64,000 nt of DNA, taken from NCBI RefSeq assembly GCF_015352445.1, contig NZ_JADKPO010000018.1, forward strand, positions 1-64,000, in the 5' to 3' direction. The translations under genes and the position numbers were made by a program. The notes below the pieces were generated by a model, which was not told the DNA's origin, did not search any database, and saw nothing but the letters and a program-made list of their open reading frames with translations. Positions 31,728 through 39,923 of the stretch are shown here, piece by piece (within the stretch, counting starts at the first letter, position 1; every line of letters begins with the position of its first letter). Source of the stretch: Nocardioides agariphilus. Its GTDB lineage: Bacteria > Actinomycetota > Actinomycetes > Propionibacteriales > Nocardioidaceae.

Positions 31728-33467
31728 ATGTCCCAGGTGGGTGCCAAGGTGTCCCGTGTGTCGCGCATCTGGGTCTCCCGGCTTCCGGGCGAGCGCGTGC
31801 TCGCTCGGGAGAGTGGGAGCCGACACGACCTGTCGATGACCGACCTCGCGGCCTTCGTCGCCGGCCGCGAGGCTGACTCTCCGCGGTGGGTGTGGGACGA
31901 CACGGCCAGGTGGTACCCACCCTTGCTGGAGGCCGGCGTCCGCGTCGAGCGCTGTCACGACCTGCGGCTCGCACACCAGCTGTTGCGGCGAGCACCCGCG
32001 GTCGACCAAGGGCTGCTCGACGGCGAGGCCGAGCACTGGGACCGCCTCGGACCCAGTGCGTCCGGCGAGCCGGCACTCTTCGCGCCCGACGACTCGCTCG
32101 AGCACCTCGACGCCTACGTCGAGGACCAGCGCCAGCTGGCGGCCGTGGCTGCGTCCCCGGATGCGGCGAAGCTCGCGCTCCTGCTCGCCGCGGAGTCGTC
32201 GGGAGCCCTCGTCGCGGCCGAGATGACCCATGCCGGGCTGCCCTGGAGCATCGAGCTCCACCAGCGCCTGCTGGCCGAACGCCTCGGCCCGCGTCCTCCG
32301 CGCGGTCAGCGACCGGCGGCGCTCGAGGCACTCGCGGCCGAGGTGAGGCAACGGCTCGACGCACCGCGACTCAACCCCGACTCGCGCCCCGAGCTCCTGG
32401 CCGCTTTGCGACGTGCCGGCCTCGACGTCGCCGACACCCGCGCATCGTCGCTGCGACGGCTCGACCATCCGGGCATCGAGTCCGTCCTTCGCTACAAGCA
32501 GCTCGCGCACCTGTTCCAGAACAACGGCTGGGACTGGATCGACCAGTGGGTCAGGGACCGCAGGTTCCGGCCGTCCTACCAGCCGGCCGGCTCGACGACG
32601 GGTCGGTGGTCGTCCAACGGCGGTGGCGCTCTCTCCATCCCCGCCCACGTCAGACCGGCGGCCGTTGCCGACGAAGGCTGGCTCCTCGTCGTCGCCGACG
32701 TGGCGCAGCTCGAGCCACGCGTCCTCGCCGGCATGAGCGGCGACCTCGCCCTGTCAGCGGCCGCCCGCGGTGCCGATCTCTACGAGGGCATGGTCGACGC
32801 TGGCGCGGTGGCGAGCAGGCGCGACGCCAAGCTCGGCCTGCTCGGCGCGATGTACGGCGCCACGACCGGTGAGAGCGGTCGCATCCTCGACAGCCTCACT
32901 CGGCGCTACCCCCAGGCGTTCGGACTGGTCGAGGCAGCGGCCCGAGCGGGCGAGCGGGGCGAGGTCGTGCGTACCCTGCTGGGTCGCGGGTCCCCCAGCA
33001 TCGGCGACGCCTGGGACCACGACAACGACGAGGCACCGCCCGACCCCGACCGGATGGCCGCACGACGCCGGGCCTTCGGCAGGTTCACCCGCAACTTCGT
33101 CGTGCAGGGCACCGGCGCGGAGTGGGCACTGTGCTGGATCGCCGACCTGCGCAACCGCCTGTGGCGGCTGGGCGATGGCCAGCTCACCACCCGACCGCAC
33201 CTGGTGTTCTTCCTCCATGACGAGGTGGTCGTGCACACTCCGGAGGCGCTGGCCGAGTCGGTCACCCGCGAGGTCGCGGACGCCGCAGCGACAGCCGGAC
33301 GGTTGGTGTTCCGAGATGTCGCCGTCGACTTCCCGCTCAACGTCTCGGTGGTGCGGAGCTATGCCGATGCCGGCAAACCCGGCAGCGACGAGTCCTCGGC
33401 GAGGAGCGACGGCTCGGACGCCGCCACCGCCACTGGCCGAGCCAGCTTCCAGGCCGAGGGCGGATGA
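31728..33467 (+). CDS. PolA-like bifunctional 3'-5' exonuclease/DNA polymerase
   Basis: 579 aa, a family A polymerase lacking the 5' nuclease domain. Motif A reads VVADVAQLEPRVLA with catalytic D324 (canonical DYSQIELR). The O-helix reads RRDAKLGLLGAMYG, and motif C is LHDEVVV with D498. GSTTGRWSSNGGG precedes motif A, as in Pol I. The N-terminal 150 residues align in position with the exonuclease domain but show no DxE pair, so proofreading is probably lost. Many actinobacteria carry such a second PolA paralogue of uncertain role. The first 35 residues are odd and the true start may be ATG 31836 (MTDLAAF). The last 35 residues are Ser-rich. Confidence 0.85.
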   Translation: MSQVGAKVSRVSRIWVSRLPGERVLARESGSRHDLSMTDLAAFVAGREADSPRWVWDDTARWYPPLLEAGVRVERCHDLRLAHQLLRRAPAVDQGLLDGEAEHWDRLGPSASGEPALFAPDDSLEHLDAYVEDQRQLAAVAASPDAAKLALLLAAESSGALVAAEMTHAGLPWSIELHQRLLAERLGPRPPRGQRPAALEALAAEVRQRLDAPRLNPDSRPELLAALRRAGLDVADTRASSLRRLDHPGIESVLRYKQLAHLFQNNGWDWIDQWVRDRRFRPSYQPAGSTTGRWSSNGGGALSIPAHVRPAAVADEGWLLVVADVAQLEPRVLAGMSGDLALSAAARGADLYEGMVDAGAVASRRDAKLGLLGAMYGATTGESGRILDSLTRRYPQAFGLVEAAARAGERGEVVRTLLGRGSPSIGDAWDHDNDEAPPDPDRMAARRRAFGRFTRNFVVQGTGAEWALCWIADLRNRLWRLGDGQLTTRPHLVFFLHDEVVVHTPEALAESVTREVADAAATAGRLVFRDVAVDFPLNVSVVRSYADAGKPGSDESSARSDGSDAATATGRASFQAEGG

Positions 33468-33504
33468 TGGGCAACCGACCGGTCACCGATTCCGTTAGGT
33501 AGGC

Positions 33505-34620
33505 ATGGCACCCGAGACCGACCTGCGAAGCGAGTTCGCCACCCTCTTCGTCGACGAGCCGCCGGCACCGACCGTTGCGCACCTCGTGGCCGGCGGCCGA
33601 CGCCGCCTGCGGCAGCGCCGGCTCGGACGGGGGCTCGGGGTCGCTGTCGTCATCGTCGCTGTGGCGACCGGCTATGGCGCCGTCTCTGCGGGGCCGGACG
33701 GCGAGCGCTCGCTGGTCACCGACAACACCTCACCAGACGGCCCGCAGCCGCCTGGGCCGACGGCGACGACGACGTACGACTCGACCGACACCGAGGCCGA
33801 CGCCGACCGCGTGCGCGGCTTCAGCATCGATGAGGCCACCGGTGAGGTGACCGGGATCGCGGGCGGCGACGTACGCGATGCGCTCACCCTCGGTGAGATC
33901 AGCCAGGACTCCGGTGCTGTGGCGGTCGACGTCGTGCTCGATGGTGACGAGACCTGGTGGTACGTCGACTGGAGCAAGGACGGAAGCGGCTCGGTCAACG
34001 TGGCCGCCCAGCTCGAGCAGCCGTTCAGCGAGTGGGCGCAGCGGATGCACCAGAGCCAGCAGTCGCCCCCCGACCCCGGCAGCGACGGCCCGCCACCCCT
34101 GGTCGCCACCGACTCGATGGGCAAGCTCCAGATCGAGCCTGGGGTCGAGGTGCTCCAGCGCATCGACAACCCGCTGGACCTGCAGGCGCCGTACACCTCG
34201 GTCGCGGTCGAGGTACGCAAGGGCAAAGACCATTTCCTGGCGGTCTTGACCCCCAACGGCGGCTCCTACGGCGACCCGGACAAGCAGACCCTGCAGGAGC
34301 TGATCGACGAGGTTCGCGCCGGCGGCCCGGGTTACACCGCTGCCGGGCCGATGCCACCGCTGTGGGACCTGGGCGCCGGTGGGATGCCGGTCATCCGACC
34401 CGATGCCGAAGTCGTCAGGAAGGTCGACAACCCCCTCGGTCTCGAGCCACCGCGTCGTTCGGTCGCCTACGTCGTGCGCTACGACGCCAAGACGTGGTGG
34501 GCCCTGTGGGAGCTCGGCCCCAGCGGGCTCAACGGTGCCCAGACGATCCGGGTGGCCAAGGACGGCTACGCGTCCATCGAGGACTGGCTGGCCGACCAGC
34601 GGGCGCAGGTCGCGTGGTGA
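33505..34620 (+). CDS. Membrane-anchored hypothetical partner of the SigE-type sigma factor
   Basis: 371 aa. The N-terminal cytoplasmic part (VAHLVAGGRRRLRQRR) is followed by one membrane segment (LGVAVVIVAVATGYGAVSAG) and a Pro/Thr-rich linker, then an extracellular region. That region contains two similar modules, EVLQRIDNPLDLQAPYTSVA and EVVRKVDNPLGLEPPRRSVA. It overlaps the sigma factor gene by 4 nt, an arrangement typical of a membrane sensor or anti-sigma-like partner. There is no zinc-binding anti-sigma motif, so the mode of action is inference. Confidence 0.65.
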   Translation: MAPETDLRSEFATLFVDEPPAPTVAHLVAGGRRRLRQRRLGRGLGVAVVIVAVATGYGAVSAGPDGERSLVTDNTSPDGPQPPGPTATTTYDSTDTEADADRVRGFSIDEATGEVTGIAGGDVRDALTLGEISQDSGAVAVDVVLDGDETWWYVDWSKDGSGSVNVAAQLEQPFSEWAQRMHQSQQSPPDPGSDGPPPLVATDSMGKLQIEPGVEVLQRIDNPLDLQAPYTSVAVEVRKGKDHFLAVLTPNGGSYGDPDKQTLQELIDEVRAGGPGYTAAGPMPPLWDLGAGGMPVIRPDAEVVRKVDNPLGLEPPRRSVAYVVRYDAKTWWALWELGPSGLNGAQTIRVAKDGYASIEDWLADQRAQVAW

Positions 34621-35108
34621 GCGAGCGCGACGCCGGGTTCTCGGAGTTCGTGGCGTCGCGCCGCGACCACCTGCGGCGCGTCGCCTACCTGATCTGCGGC
34701 GACTGGCACCAGGCCGACGACCTGCTCCAGACGGCACTGGCGAAGGCGTACGTCGCGTGGCCGCGCATCCAGCGCGACGGGCATGAGGAGGGCTACGTCC
34801 GCCAGATCATGGTGCGCGCCAACATCGACGAGCACCGGCGGCCGTGGCGGCGCCGCGAACGATCCGGCCTCGAGGGCTACGACGCCGAGGTCGCCACGGG
34901 CCCGGGCCATGAGGAGCGCGCGGTGCTGCTGGACGCCCTTGCGGAGCTCGGCCCGATGGTGCGACGCGCGGTGGTGCTGCGCTACTGGGTCGGGCTGTCG
35001 GTCGCGGAGACCGCGGCCGAGCTCGGCATCGCCGAGGGCACGGTCAAGGGGTACTGCGCCCGCGGCCTCGAGCGGCTGCGGGAGACGCTGGCCGCCGACC
35101 GTGCCTGA
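34617..35108 (+). CDS. SigE-family ECF RNA polymerase sigma factor
   Basis: 163 aa from GTG 34617, overlapping the upstream stop. Region 2 is FSEFVASRRDHLRRVAYLICGDWHQADDLLQTALAKAYVAWPRI, a hallmark of the actinobacterial SigE-family (SigE70-type) ECF group. Region 4 is VVLRYWVGLSVAETAAELGIAEGTVKGYCARGLERL. It should direct transcription of a small envelope or stress regulon together with the membrane protein encoded just before it. Its stop lies 5 nt from the stop of the convergent LacI gene. Confidence 0.88.
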   Translation: MSERDAGFSEFVASRRDHLRRVAYLICGDWHQADDLLQTALAKAYVAWPRIQRDGHEEGYVRQIMVRANIDEHRRPWRRRERSGLEGYDAEVATGPGHEERAVLLDALAELGPMVRRAVVLRYWVGLSVAETAAELGIAEGTVKGYCARGLERLRETLAADRA

Positions 35109-35113
35109 CCCTG

Positions 35114-36112
35114 TCAGCCCAGGGTCGAGGTCCGCGCGACGAGCTCGGGCAGCAGCACCACCTGCTGGTGGCTGTGCTCCGGGTTGTCGGCCTCGTCGAG
35201 GACCAGCTGAGCGGCCCGGCGGCCGAGCTCGTGGCGGGGCTGGCGCACCGAGGTGAGAGGCACCGCCGCGGCGCCGGCGAAGTAGATGTCGTCGTAGCCG
35301 ACGATCGCGAGGTCGTCGGGAACGGCGAGGCCGGAGCCGACGAGCTGCTGCAGCAGCCCGAGAGCCAGCAGGTCGTTGGCACAGAACGCGGCCGTCGGGC
35401 GCTTGGCACGTGGCAGGCCGAGGATCCGCTCGCCAGCCGTCCGGCCCTCCCGCACGGTCGTCGCCTCGGTCGCGATCACGGTCACAGGTGGTGCGCCGGC
35501 GTCGTCGAGTCCGCCACGAGCACCGACCAGCCGGTCGCGGACCTGCCCGATCGACTCGGGCCCACCGACGAAGGCGATGCGCTCGTGCCCGCGGTCGAGG
35601 AGGTGCTCGACCGCCAGCCTGCCGCCGAGCACGTCGTCGACCGCCACCGAGCACAGGGCCTGCTCGCGTGGCGTCCGGTCGACCACGACCACGGGTGTCC
35701 CGCGGTGCGCGACCGCAGCCAGGTGTGCGGCCTCCGGATCGATCGGCGTCACCAAGATGCCCTGCACCCGCTGCTCGACGAGGTGGTCGAGGTAGGCGAC
35801 CTCACGGTCGACGCGGTTGTCGCTGTTGCACATGTAGAGCGAGAAGCGGCCGCTCTCGGCCGTCTCCTCGATGCCGGCAGCGACGTCGGTGAAGAACGGG
35901 TTGGCGGCGTCGAGCATCACGTAGGCGAGCGTCCGGCTGCGCCCCGAGCGCAGGTGGCGGGCCGCCTCGTTGCGCACGAAGCCCAGCTCGACCATCGCCT
36001 CCTCGACCTTGCGACGGGTGGCCGGGCTGACTCGGTGCGGCTGGTTGAGCACGTTGGAGACGGTGCCGAGCGAGACACCCGCATGGGCAGCGACGTCCTT
36101 GACGCCGGCCAT
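35114..36112 (-). CDS. LacI family regulator of the rhamnose operon
   Basis: 332 aa from ATG 36112 (GGGGGTGAGG upstream). The HTH at the N-terminus, VKDVAAHAGVSLGTVSNVLNQPHRVSPATRRKVEEAM, is the LacI type. The sugar-binding domain follows with VMLDAANPFFTDVAAGIE, VVVVDRTP and AFCANDLLALGLLQQL. It is divergent from the rhamnose transporter genes and is therefore the likely repressor of the rha-lut operon, with L-rhamnose or an intermediate as inducer. Two LacI-type palindromes lie in the divergent region. A longer frame begins at 36181 but would cover one of them. Confidence 0.85.
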   Translation of the reverse strand: MAGVKDVAAHAGVSLGTVSNVLNQPHRVSPATRRKVEEAMVELGFVRNEAARHLRSGRSRTLAYVMLDAANPFFTDVAAGIEETAESGRFSLYMCNSDNRVDREVAYLDHLVEQRVQGILVTPIDPEAAHLAAVAHRGTPVVVVDRTPREQALCSVAVDDVLGGRLAVEHLLDRGHERIAFVGGPESIGQVRDRLVGARGGLDDAGAPPVTVIATEATTVREGRTAGERILGLPRAKRPTAAFCANDLLALGLLQQLVGSGLAVPDDLAIVGYDDIYFAGAAAVPLTSVRQPRHELGRRAAQLVLDEADNPEHSHQQVVLLPELVARTSTLG

Positions 36113-36149
36113 CGCCTCACCCCCGTTGTCCTGATTGAAGGGCAGCTGC

Positions 36150-36161
36150 TGTAACGCTTCA
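36150..36161. promoter_or_regulatory. Candidate LacI-type operator near the regulator gene
   Basis: TGTAACGCTTCA follows the LacI-family pattern TGNAACGNTTCA with a CG centre. It lies 38 nt upstream of the regulator start, suitable for autoregulation. Confidence 0.5.
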
Positions 36162-36195
36162 GCCAGCCTGTCCGCGGTCAATCTAGTGCAAAACC

Positions 36196-36225
36196 TTGAC
36201 GGATGTGAACGTCGTCACCTACGGT
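36196..36225 (+). promoter_or_regulatory. Predicted promoter of the rhamnose operon
   Basis: TTGACG at 36196-36201 and TACGGT at 36220-36225 are separated by 18 nt. The predicted start point would fall at about 36232, inside the palindromic operator, so a bound repressor would block initiation. The first gene starts at 36290. Confidence 0.5.
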
Positions 36226-36231
36226 CTGCTC

Positions 36232-36257
36232 ATCCAATTGAAACCTTTCAATTGGAT
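36232..36257. promoter_or_regulatory. 26-bp palindromic operator of the rhamnose operon
   Basis: The arms ATCCAATTGAAA and TTTCAATTGGAT pair perfectly around CC. The core TTGAAACCTTTCAA has the LacI-family TTGAAAC-NTTTCAA form. It is the most AT-rich stretch for kilobases and lies between the predicted promoter and the first transporter gene. Confidence 0.8.
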
Positions 36258-36289
36258 TCACGCCAGTGTGACAGGCAGATCGAGGACTC

Positions 36290-37807
36290 ATGAACGACGG
36301 CGACGCCACCGCGGTGCTCGAGCTGCGTGACGTCTCCAAGTCCTTCGGTCCGGTCGTGGCGCTGCGGTCCGGCAGCATCCGCGTCGAGGCCGGCTCGATC
36401 CACGCGCTGGTCGGCGAGAACGGCGCCGGCAAGTCGACGCTGGTCAAGGTCGTGGCCGGCGTCTACCGCCGCGACGGAGGCGAGTTCCTCCTCAGTGGTC
36501 AGCCCGTCGACTTCGGGTCGACAGCCGAGTCGAAGAACGCCGGGATCGCGGTCATCTACCAGGAGCCGACGCTCTTCCCCGACCTCTCGGTCACCGAGAA
36601 CATCTTCATGGGCCGGATGCCCACCGGCCGCAACCGCCGCATCGACAGGGCGGGCATGCACCGCGAGGCCAACGCCCTCTTCACGCGGCTGGGCGTGCAC
36701 ATCGACCCGCGCCGTCCGGCACTGGGTCTGTCGATCGCCGACCAGCAGATCATCGAGATCGCCAAGGCCATCTCGCTCGATGCCCGGCTGCTGATCATGG
36801 ACGAGCCCACCGCCGCGCTGAGCGGCAACGAGGTCGCCCGTCTTTTCGCCGTGGCTCGCAGCCTGCGCGACGAGGGTCGAGCACTAGTGTTCATCTCCCA
36901 CCGCTTCGACGAGGTCTTCGACCTCTGCGACACCGTCACCGTGATGCGCGATGGCTCCTACATCGCCACCGACCGCATCGCCGAGACCTCCGAGTCCCAG
37001 ATCGTCGCCAAGATGGTCGGCCGCGAAGTCGGTGACCTGTTCCCCAAGTCGCCCGCACCCCTCGGCGACGTCGTCCTCGACGTACGAAGCCTGGAGACGG
37101 CCGGTGAGTTCCACGACGTCTCCTTCCAGGTCCGGGCCGGCGAGATCGTGGGGCTCGCCGGTCTCGTCGGCGCCGGCCGCAGCGAGATCGCCCGGGCGAT
37201 CTTCGGTGTCGACGCGTACGACGCCGGATCGGTCACCCTCCTCGGCAAGGCCGTCCCCCCGCACGACCCGCGAGCCGCCATCCGCGCCGGCATGGCGTTC
37301 GTGCCGGAGGACCGCCGCCAGCAAGGTCTGGTCCTGCACGGTTCGGTCGGCAAGAACATCGCGTCCGTCATCCGCGGTCGCCTGGACAGAAGTGGCTTCC
37401 TCACCGCCGCTGCGGAGTACAAGGCCGCCCGGCCGTGGGCCTCACGCCTCGAGGTCAAGACCAACGCGCTGGACATGACGGCCGCGACCATGAGCGGCGG
37501 AAACCAGCAGAAGGTCGTCATCGCCAAGTGGCTGGCCACCGACCCGCAGCTGCTGATCATCGACGAGCCCACGCGCGGCATCGATGTCGGCACCAAGGCC
37601 GAGGTGCACCGGCTGCTGTCGGAGCTCGCCGGACAGGGCCTGGCGATCCTGATGATCTCCAGCGAGCTGCCCGAGGTGCTCGGCATGGCCGACCGCGTGC
37701 TCGTCGTGTGCGAGGGCCGGATCACCGCCGACATCGCCCGCGCCGATGCGACGCCCGAGAACGTGATGTCAGCGGCCACACGCTCCGCCGAGAGGACCGC
37801 GCCGTGA
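36290..37807 (+). CDS. rhaT: Rhamnose ABC transporter ATP-binding protein (two ATPase domains)
   Basis: 505 aa with two ABC cassettes, the sugar-ABC (CUT2) layout. The first has Walker A GENGAGKSTLVK, signature LSIADQQIIEIAKA and Walker B LLIMDEPTAAL. The second has a degenerate Walker A (GLVGAGRSEIAR), signature MSGGNQQKVVIAKWL and Walker B LLIIDEPTRGID. It powers uptake with RhaP, RhaQ and RhaS. It is the first gene of the operon and overlaps rhaP by 4 nt (GTGA). The rhamnose assignment comes from the downstream enzymes; the symbol follows the Rhizobium RhaSTPQ system. Confidence 0.88.
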   Translation: MNDGDATAVLELRDVSKSFGPVVALRSGSIRVEAGSIHALVGENGAGKSTLVKVVAGVYRRDGGEFLLSGQPVDFGSTAESKNAGIAVIYQEPTLFPDLSVTENIFMGRMPTGRNRRIDRAGMHREANALFTRLGVHIDPRRPALGLSIADQQIIEIAKAISLDARLLIMDEPTAALSGNEVARLFAVARSLRDEGRALVFISHRFDEVFDLCDTVTVMRDGSYIATDRIAETSESQIVAKMVGREVGDLFPKSPAPLGDVVLDVRSLETAGEFHDVSFQVRAGEIVGLAGLVGAGRSEIARAIFGVDAYDAGSVTLLGKAVPPHDPRAAIRAGMAFVPEDRRQQGLVLHGSVGKNIASVIRGRLDRSGFLTAAAEYKAARPWASRLEVKTNALDMTAATMSGGNQQKVVIAKWLATDPQLLIIDEPTRGIDVGTKAEVHRLLSELAGQGLAILMISSELPEVLGMADRVLVVCEGRITADIARADATPENVMSAATRSAERTAP

Positions 37808-38844
37808 CCGACCTCCGCGTCGAGCCCAGCCAGCAGTCGCGCAGCGCTCGCATGCTCGGCACCCTGCTGCGCTCTCGCGAGCTGTCCATCGCGATCGTCC
37901 TGGTCCTCATCGTGCTGGCCGCCACAGCCAGGCGGTCGACGTTCGTCTTCAGCGGCGACGGCTGGCGCGACACCCTGCTGGCGCCCTCGATCCTGCTGCT
38001 GCTGGCGATCGGTCAGATGGTCGTCATCGTCACCCGCAACGTGGACCTGTCGGTGGGCTCGACCCTGGGTGCGACGGCCTACGTCACCGGCAAGATCTTC
38101 ATCGCCAACCCCGAGACCAACGTGGTGCTGGTCTTCCTCGCCGGCCTGCTGGTGGGGGCCGCACTGGGCGCCGTCAACGGGCTTCTCGTGGCGTTCTTCC
38201 GGGTGCCGGCGCTCGTGGTCACCCTCGGCACCATGTACATCTTCCGCGGTGTCCTGACCAACCAGATCGGCAACGACCGCATCGTGGCCGGCGACATCCC
38301 GGCCAACTTCGAGAAGCTCGGCACCCAGCAGATCTTGACGATCCCGGTGCTGACGCTGATCGGCCTGCTCGTGCTGGCGATCGTCGGCTACTACCTGCAC
38401 ACCGCACGCGGGGGGCGCGAGCTCTACGCCATCGGCTCCGATCCCGACGCCGCGAAGCTCTACGGCCTCAACGTCGGCAAGCGCGTCTTCGCAGCGTTCG
38501 TGCTCTGCGGCGCCCTGGCCGGTCTCGCAGGCGTCTTCTCGGTCGCCCGCTACGCCACGGCATTCGCGGGCACCGGCCGCGACCTCGAGCTGCAAGCGGT
38601 CGCCGCAGTGGTGATCGGCGGGGTCGCCATCTTCGGCGGCAGCGGCTCGGTCTGGGGAGCCGCGATCGGAGCGTTCCTGCTCGTGACCATCAACCGGGCG
38701 CTGCCGATCCTCGGCATCAGCGACTTCTGGCAGGGGGCGGTGGTCGGTGGACTCATCATCGGCTCGATCGTCCTCGACCGGGTGCTGATGCTGCGCCGGA
38801 CCCACCAGCTCGTCGAAGCCCGAGACACGACGGGGACCCCATGA
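37804..38844 (+). CDS. rhaP: Rhamnose ABC transporter permease 1
   Basis: 346 aa with about ten hydrophobic segments. VDLSVGSTLGATAYV is the signature of CUT2 (ribose/rhamnose type) permeases, and GLNVGKRVFAAFVLCGALAGLAGVF, AVAAVVIGGVAIFGGSGSVWGAAIGAFLL are the conserved late helices. It forms the membrane channel with RhaQ. It starts at GTG 37804 overlapping rhaT and overlaps rhaQ by 4 nt. Confidence 0.87.
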   Translation: MTDLRVEPSQQSRSARMLGTLLRSRELSIAIVLVLIVLAATARRSTFVFSGDGWRDTLLAPSILLLLAIGQMVVIVTRNVDLSVGSTLGATAYVTGKIFIANPETNVVLVFLAGLLVGAALGAVNGLLVAFFRVPALVVTLGTMYIFRGVLTNQIGNDRIVAGDIPANFEKLGTQQILTIPVLTLIGLLVLAIVGYYLHTARGGRELYAIGSDPDAAKLYGLNVGKRVFAAFVLCGALAGLAGVFSVARYATAFAGTGRDLELQAVAAVVIGGVAIFGGSGSVWGAAIGAFLLVTINRALPILGISDFWQGAVVGGLIIGSIVLDRVLMLRRTHQLVEARDTTGTP

Positions 38845-39923
38845 CCACGCAGCAAGCGCCGGCGACCCGCAGCGCGTACCCCGTCTACTCGCGCAACATC
38901 GTCCAGCGGCTCCTGGTCAACCGGGAGTCCGCGGTGATCGCCCTGCTGGTGATCGTCTACGTCTACTCGCTGGTCAACGTCGAGTTCTTCGACGGCCCGC
39001 TGACGACGTACAACCTCTTCAAGGAGTACGCGCCGATCCTGCTGATGGCACTCCCGATGACGCTCATCATCATCACCGGCGAGATCGACCTGTCGGTGTC
39101 GAGCACCCTCGGGGTCTGCGCGGCGGCATGTGGCGTGATGGTCAAGGACCACGGGCTGTCGATGCCGACGGCCATCGTCCTCACACTCCTGCTCGGCATC
39201 GTGCTCGGCGCCGTCAACGGCTTCCTCGTCGCGTACGTCGGGCTGCCGTCGCTGGCGGTCACCATCGGGACCCTGGCGCTCTACCGGGGTCTCGCGGAGG
39301 GCCTGATCCAGACCGACCGGATCGCGGAGTTCCCCGCCTCGTGGCAGGACTGGCCGACCGAGCGGATCGGCGACACCAACATCCCCAACATCATGGTCCC
39401 GGTGGTGGTCCTGGCCGTGGTGTTCGGTCTGCTGCTGCACTTCACGTCGTTCGGCCGGGGGATCTACGAGATCGGCCTCAGCTCCGAGACCGCCCACTTC
39501 TCCGGCGTCAACGTCGCTCGCACGAAGTTCCTGCTGTTCATCATGAGCGGCTTCGTGGCCGCCCTGGCCGGCATCTACGTGCTGCTGCGGTCCGACTCGG
39601 TCGCCACCGACACCGGAGTCGGCTTCGAGCTCAAGGTGATCGCATCGGTGCTTCTGGGCGGCGTCTCGATCTTCGGCGGCCGCGGCGCACTGCACGGCGT
39701 GATCGCCGGCGTGCTGCTGATCGCCGTCCTCAACTCGGCCCTCCAGCTCAGCAATCAGGGCTCGGAGATCATCCAGATCATCATCGGCCTGCTCCTGGTC
39801 GTCTCGGTGATCGCCTCCAGCTTCCTGCCGCGGGTCCGGGAGCTCCTCCCGCGCAGGGCCATGGCCTCTGGGCCATCCAAGGCGCCGAACTCCGGCGACG
39901 AATCACGAAAGGCAAGGCAATGA
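38841..39923 (+). CDS. rhaQ: Rhamnose ABC transporter permease 2
   Basis: 360 aa, paralogous to RhaP: IDLSVSSTLGVCAAA, AVNGFLVAYVGLPSLAVTIGTLALYRGLAEG, and VIASVLLGGVSIFGGRGALHGVIAGVLLI. Two non-identical permeases plus a double ATPase and a binding protein match the Rhizobium rhamnose importer. ATG 38841 overlaps the rhaP stop, and the gene overlaps rhaS at 39920. The C-terminal 30 residues are hydrophilic and basic. Confidence 0.87.
   Translation: MTTQQAPATRSAYPVYSRNIVQRLLVNRESAVIALLVIVYVYSLVNVEFFDGPLTTYNLFKEYAPILLMALPMTLIIITGEIDLSVSSTLGVCAAACGVMVKDHGLSMPTAIVLTLLLGIVLGAVNGFLVAYVGLPSLAVTIGTLALYRGLAEGLIQTDRIAEFPASWQDWPTERIGDTNIPNIMVPVVVLAVVFGLLLHFTSFGRGIYEIGLSSETAHFSGVNVARTKFLLFIMSGFVAALAGIYVLLRSDSVATDTGVGFELKVIASVLLGGVSIFGGRGALHGVIAGVLLIAVLNSALQLSNQGSEIIQIIIGLLLVVSVIASSFLPRVRELLPRRAMASGPSKAPNSGDESRKARQ

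Noticed and set aside
36958-38805. Minus-strand open frame of 615 codons over rhaT and rhaP
   Set aside because: Antisense to two clear ABC transporter genes, low-complexity His/Asp/Arg-rich translation.
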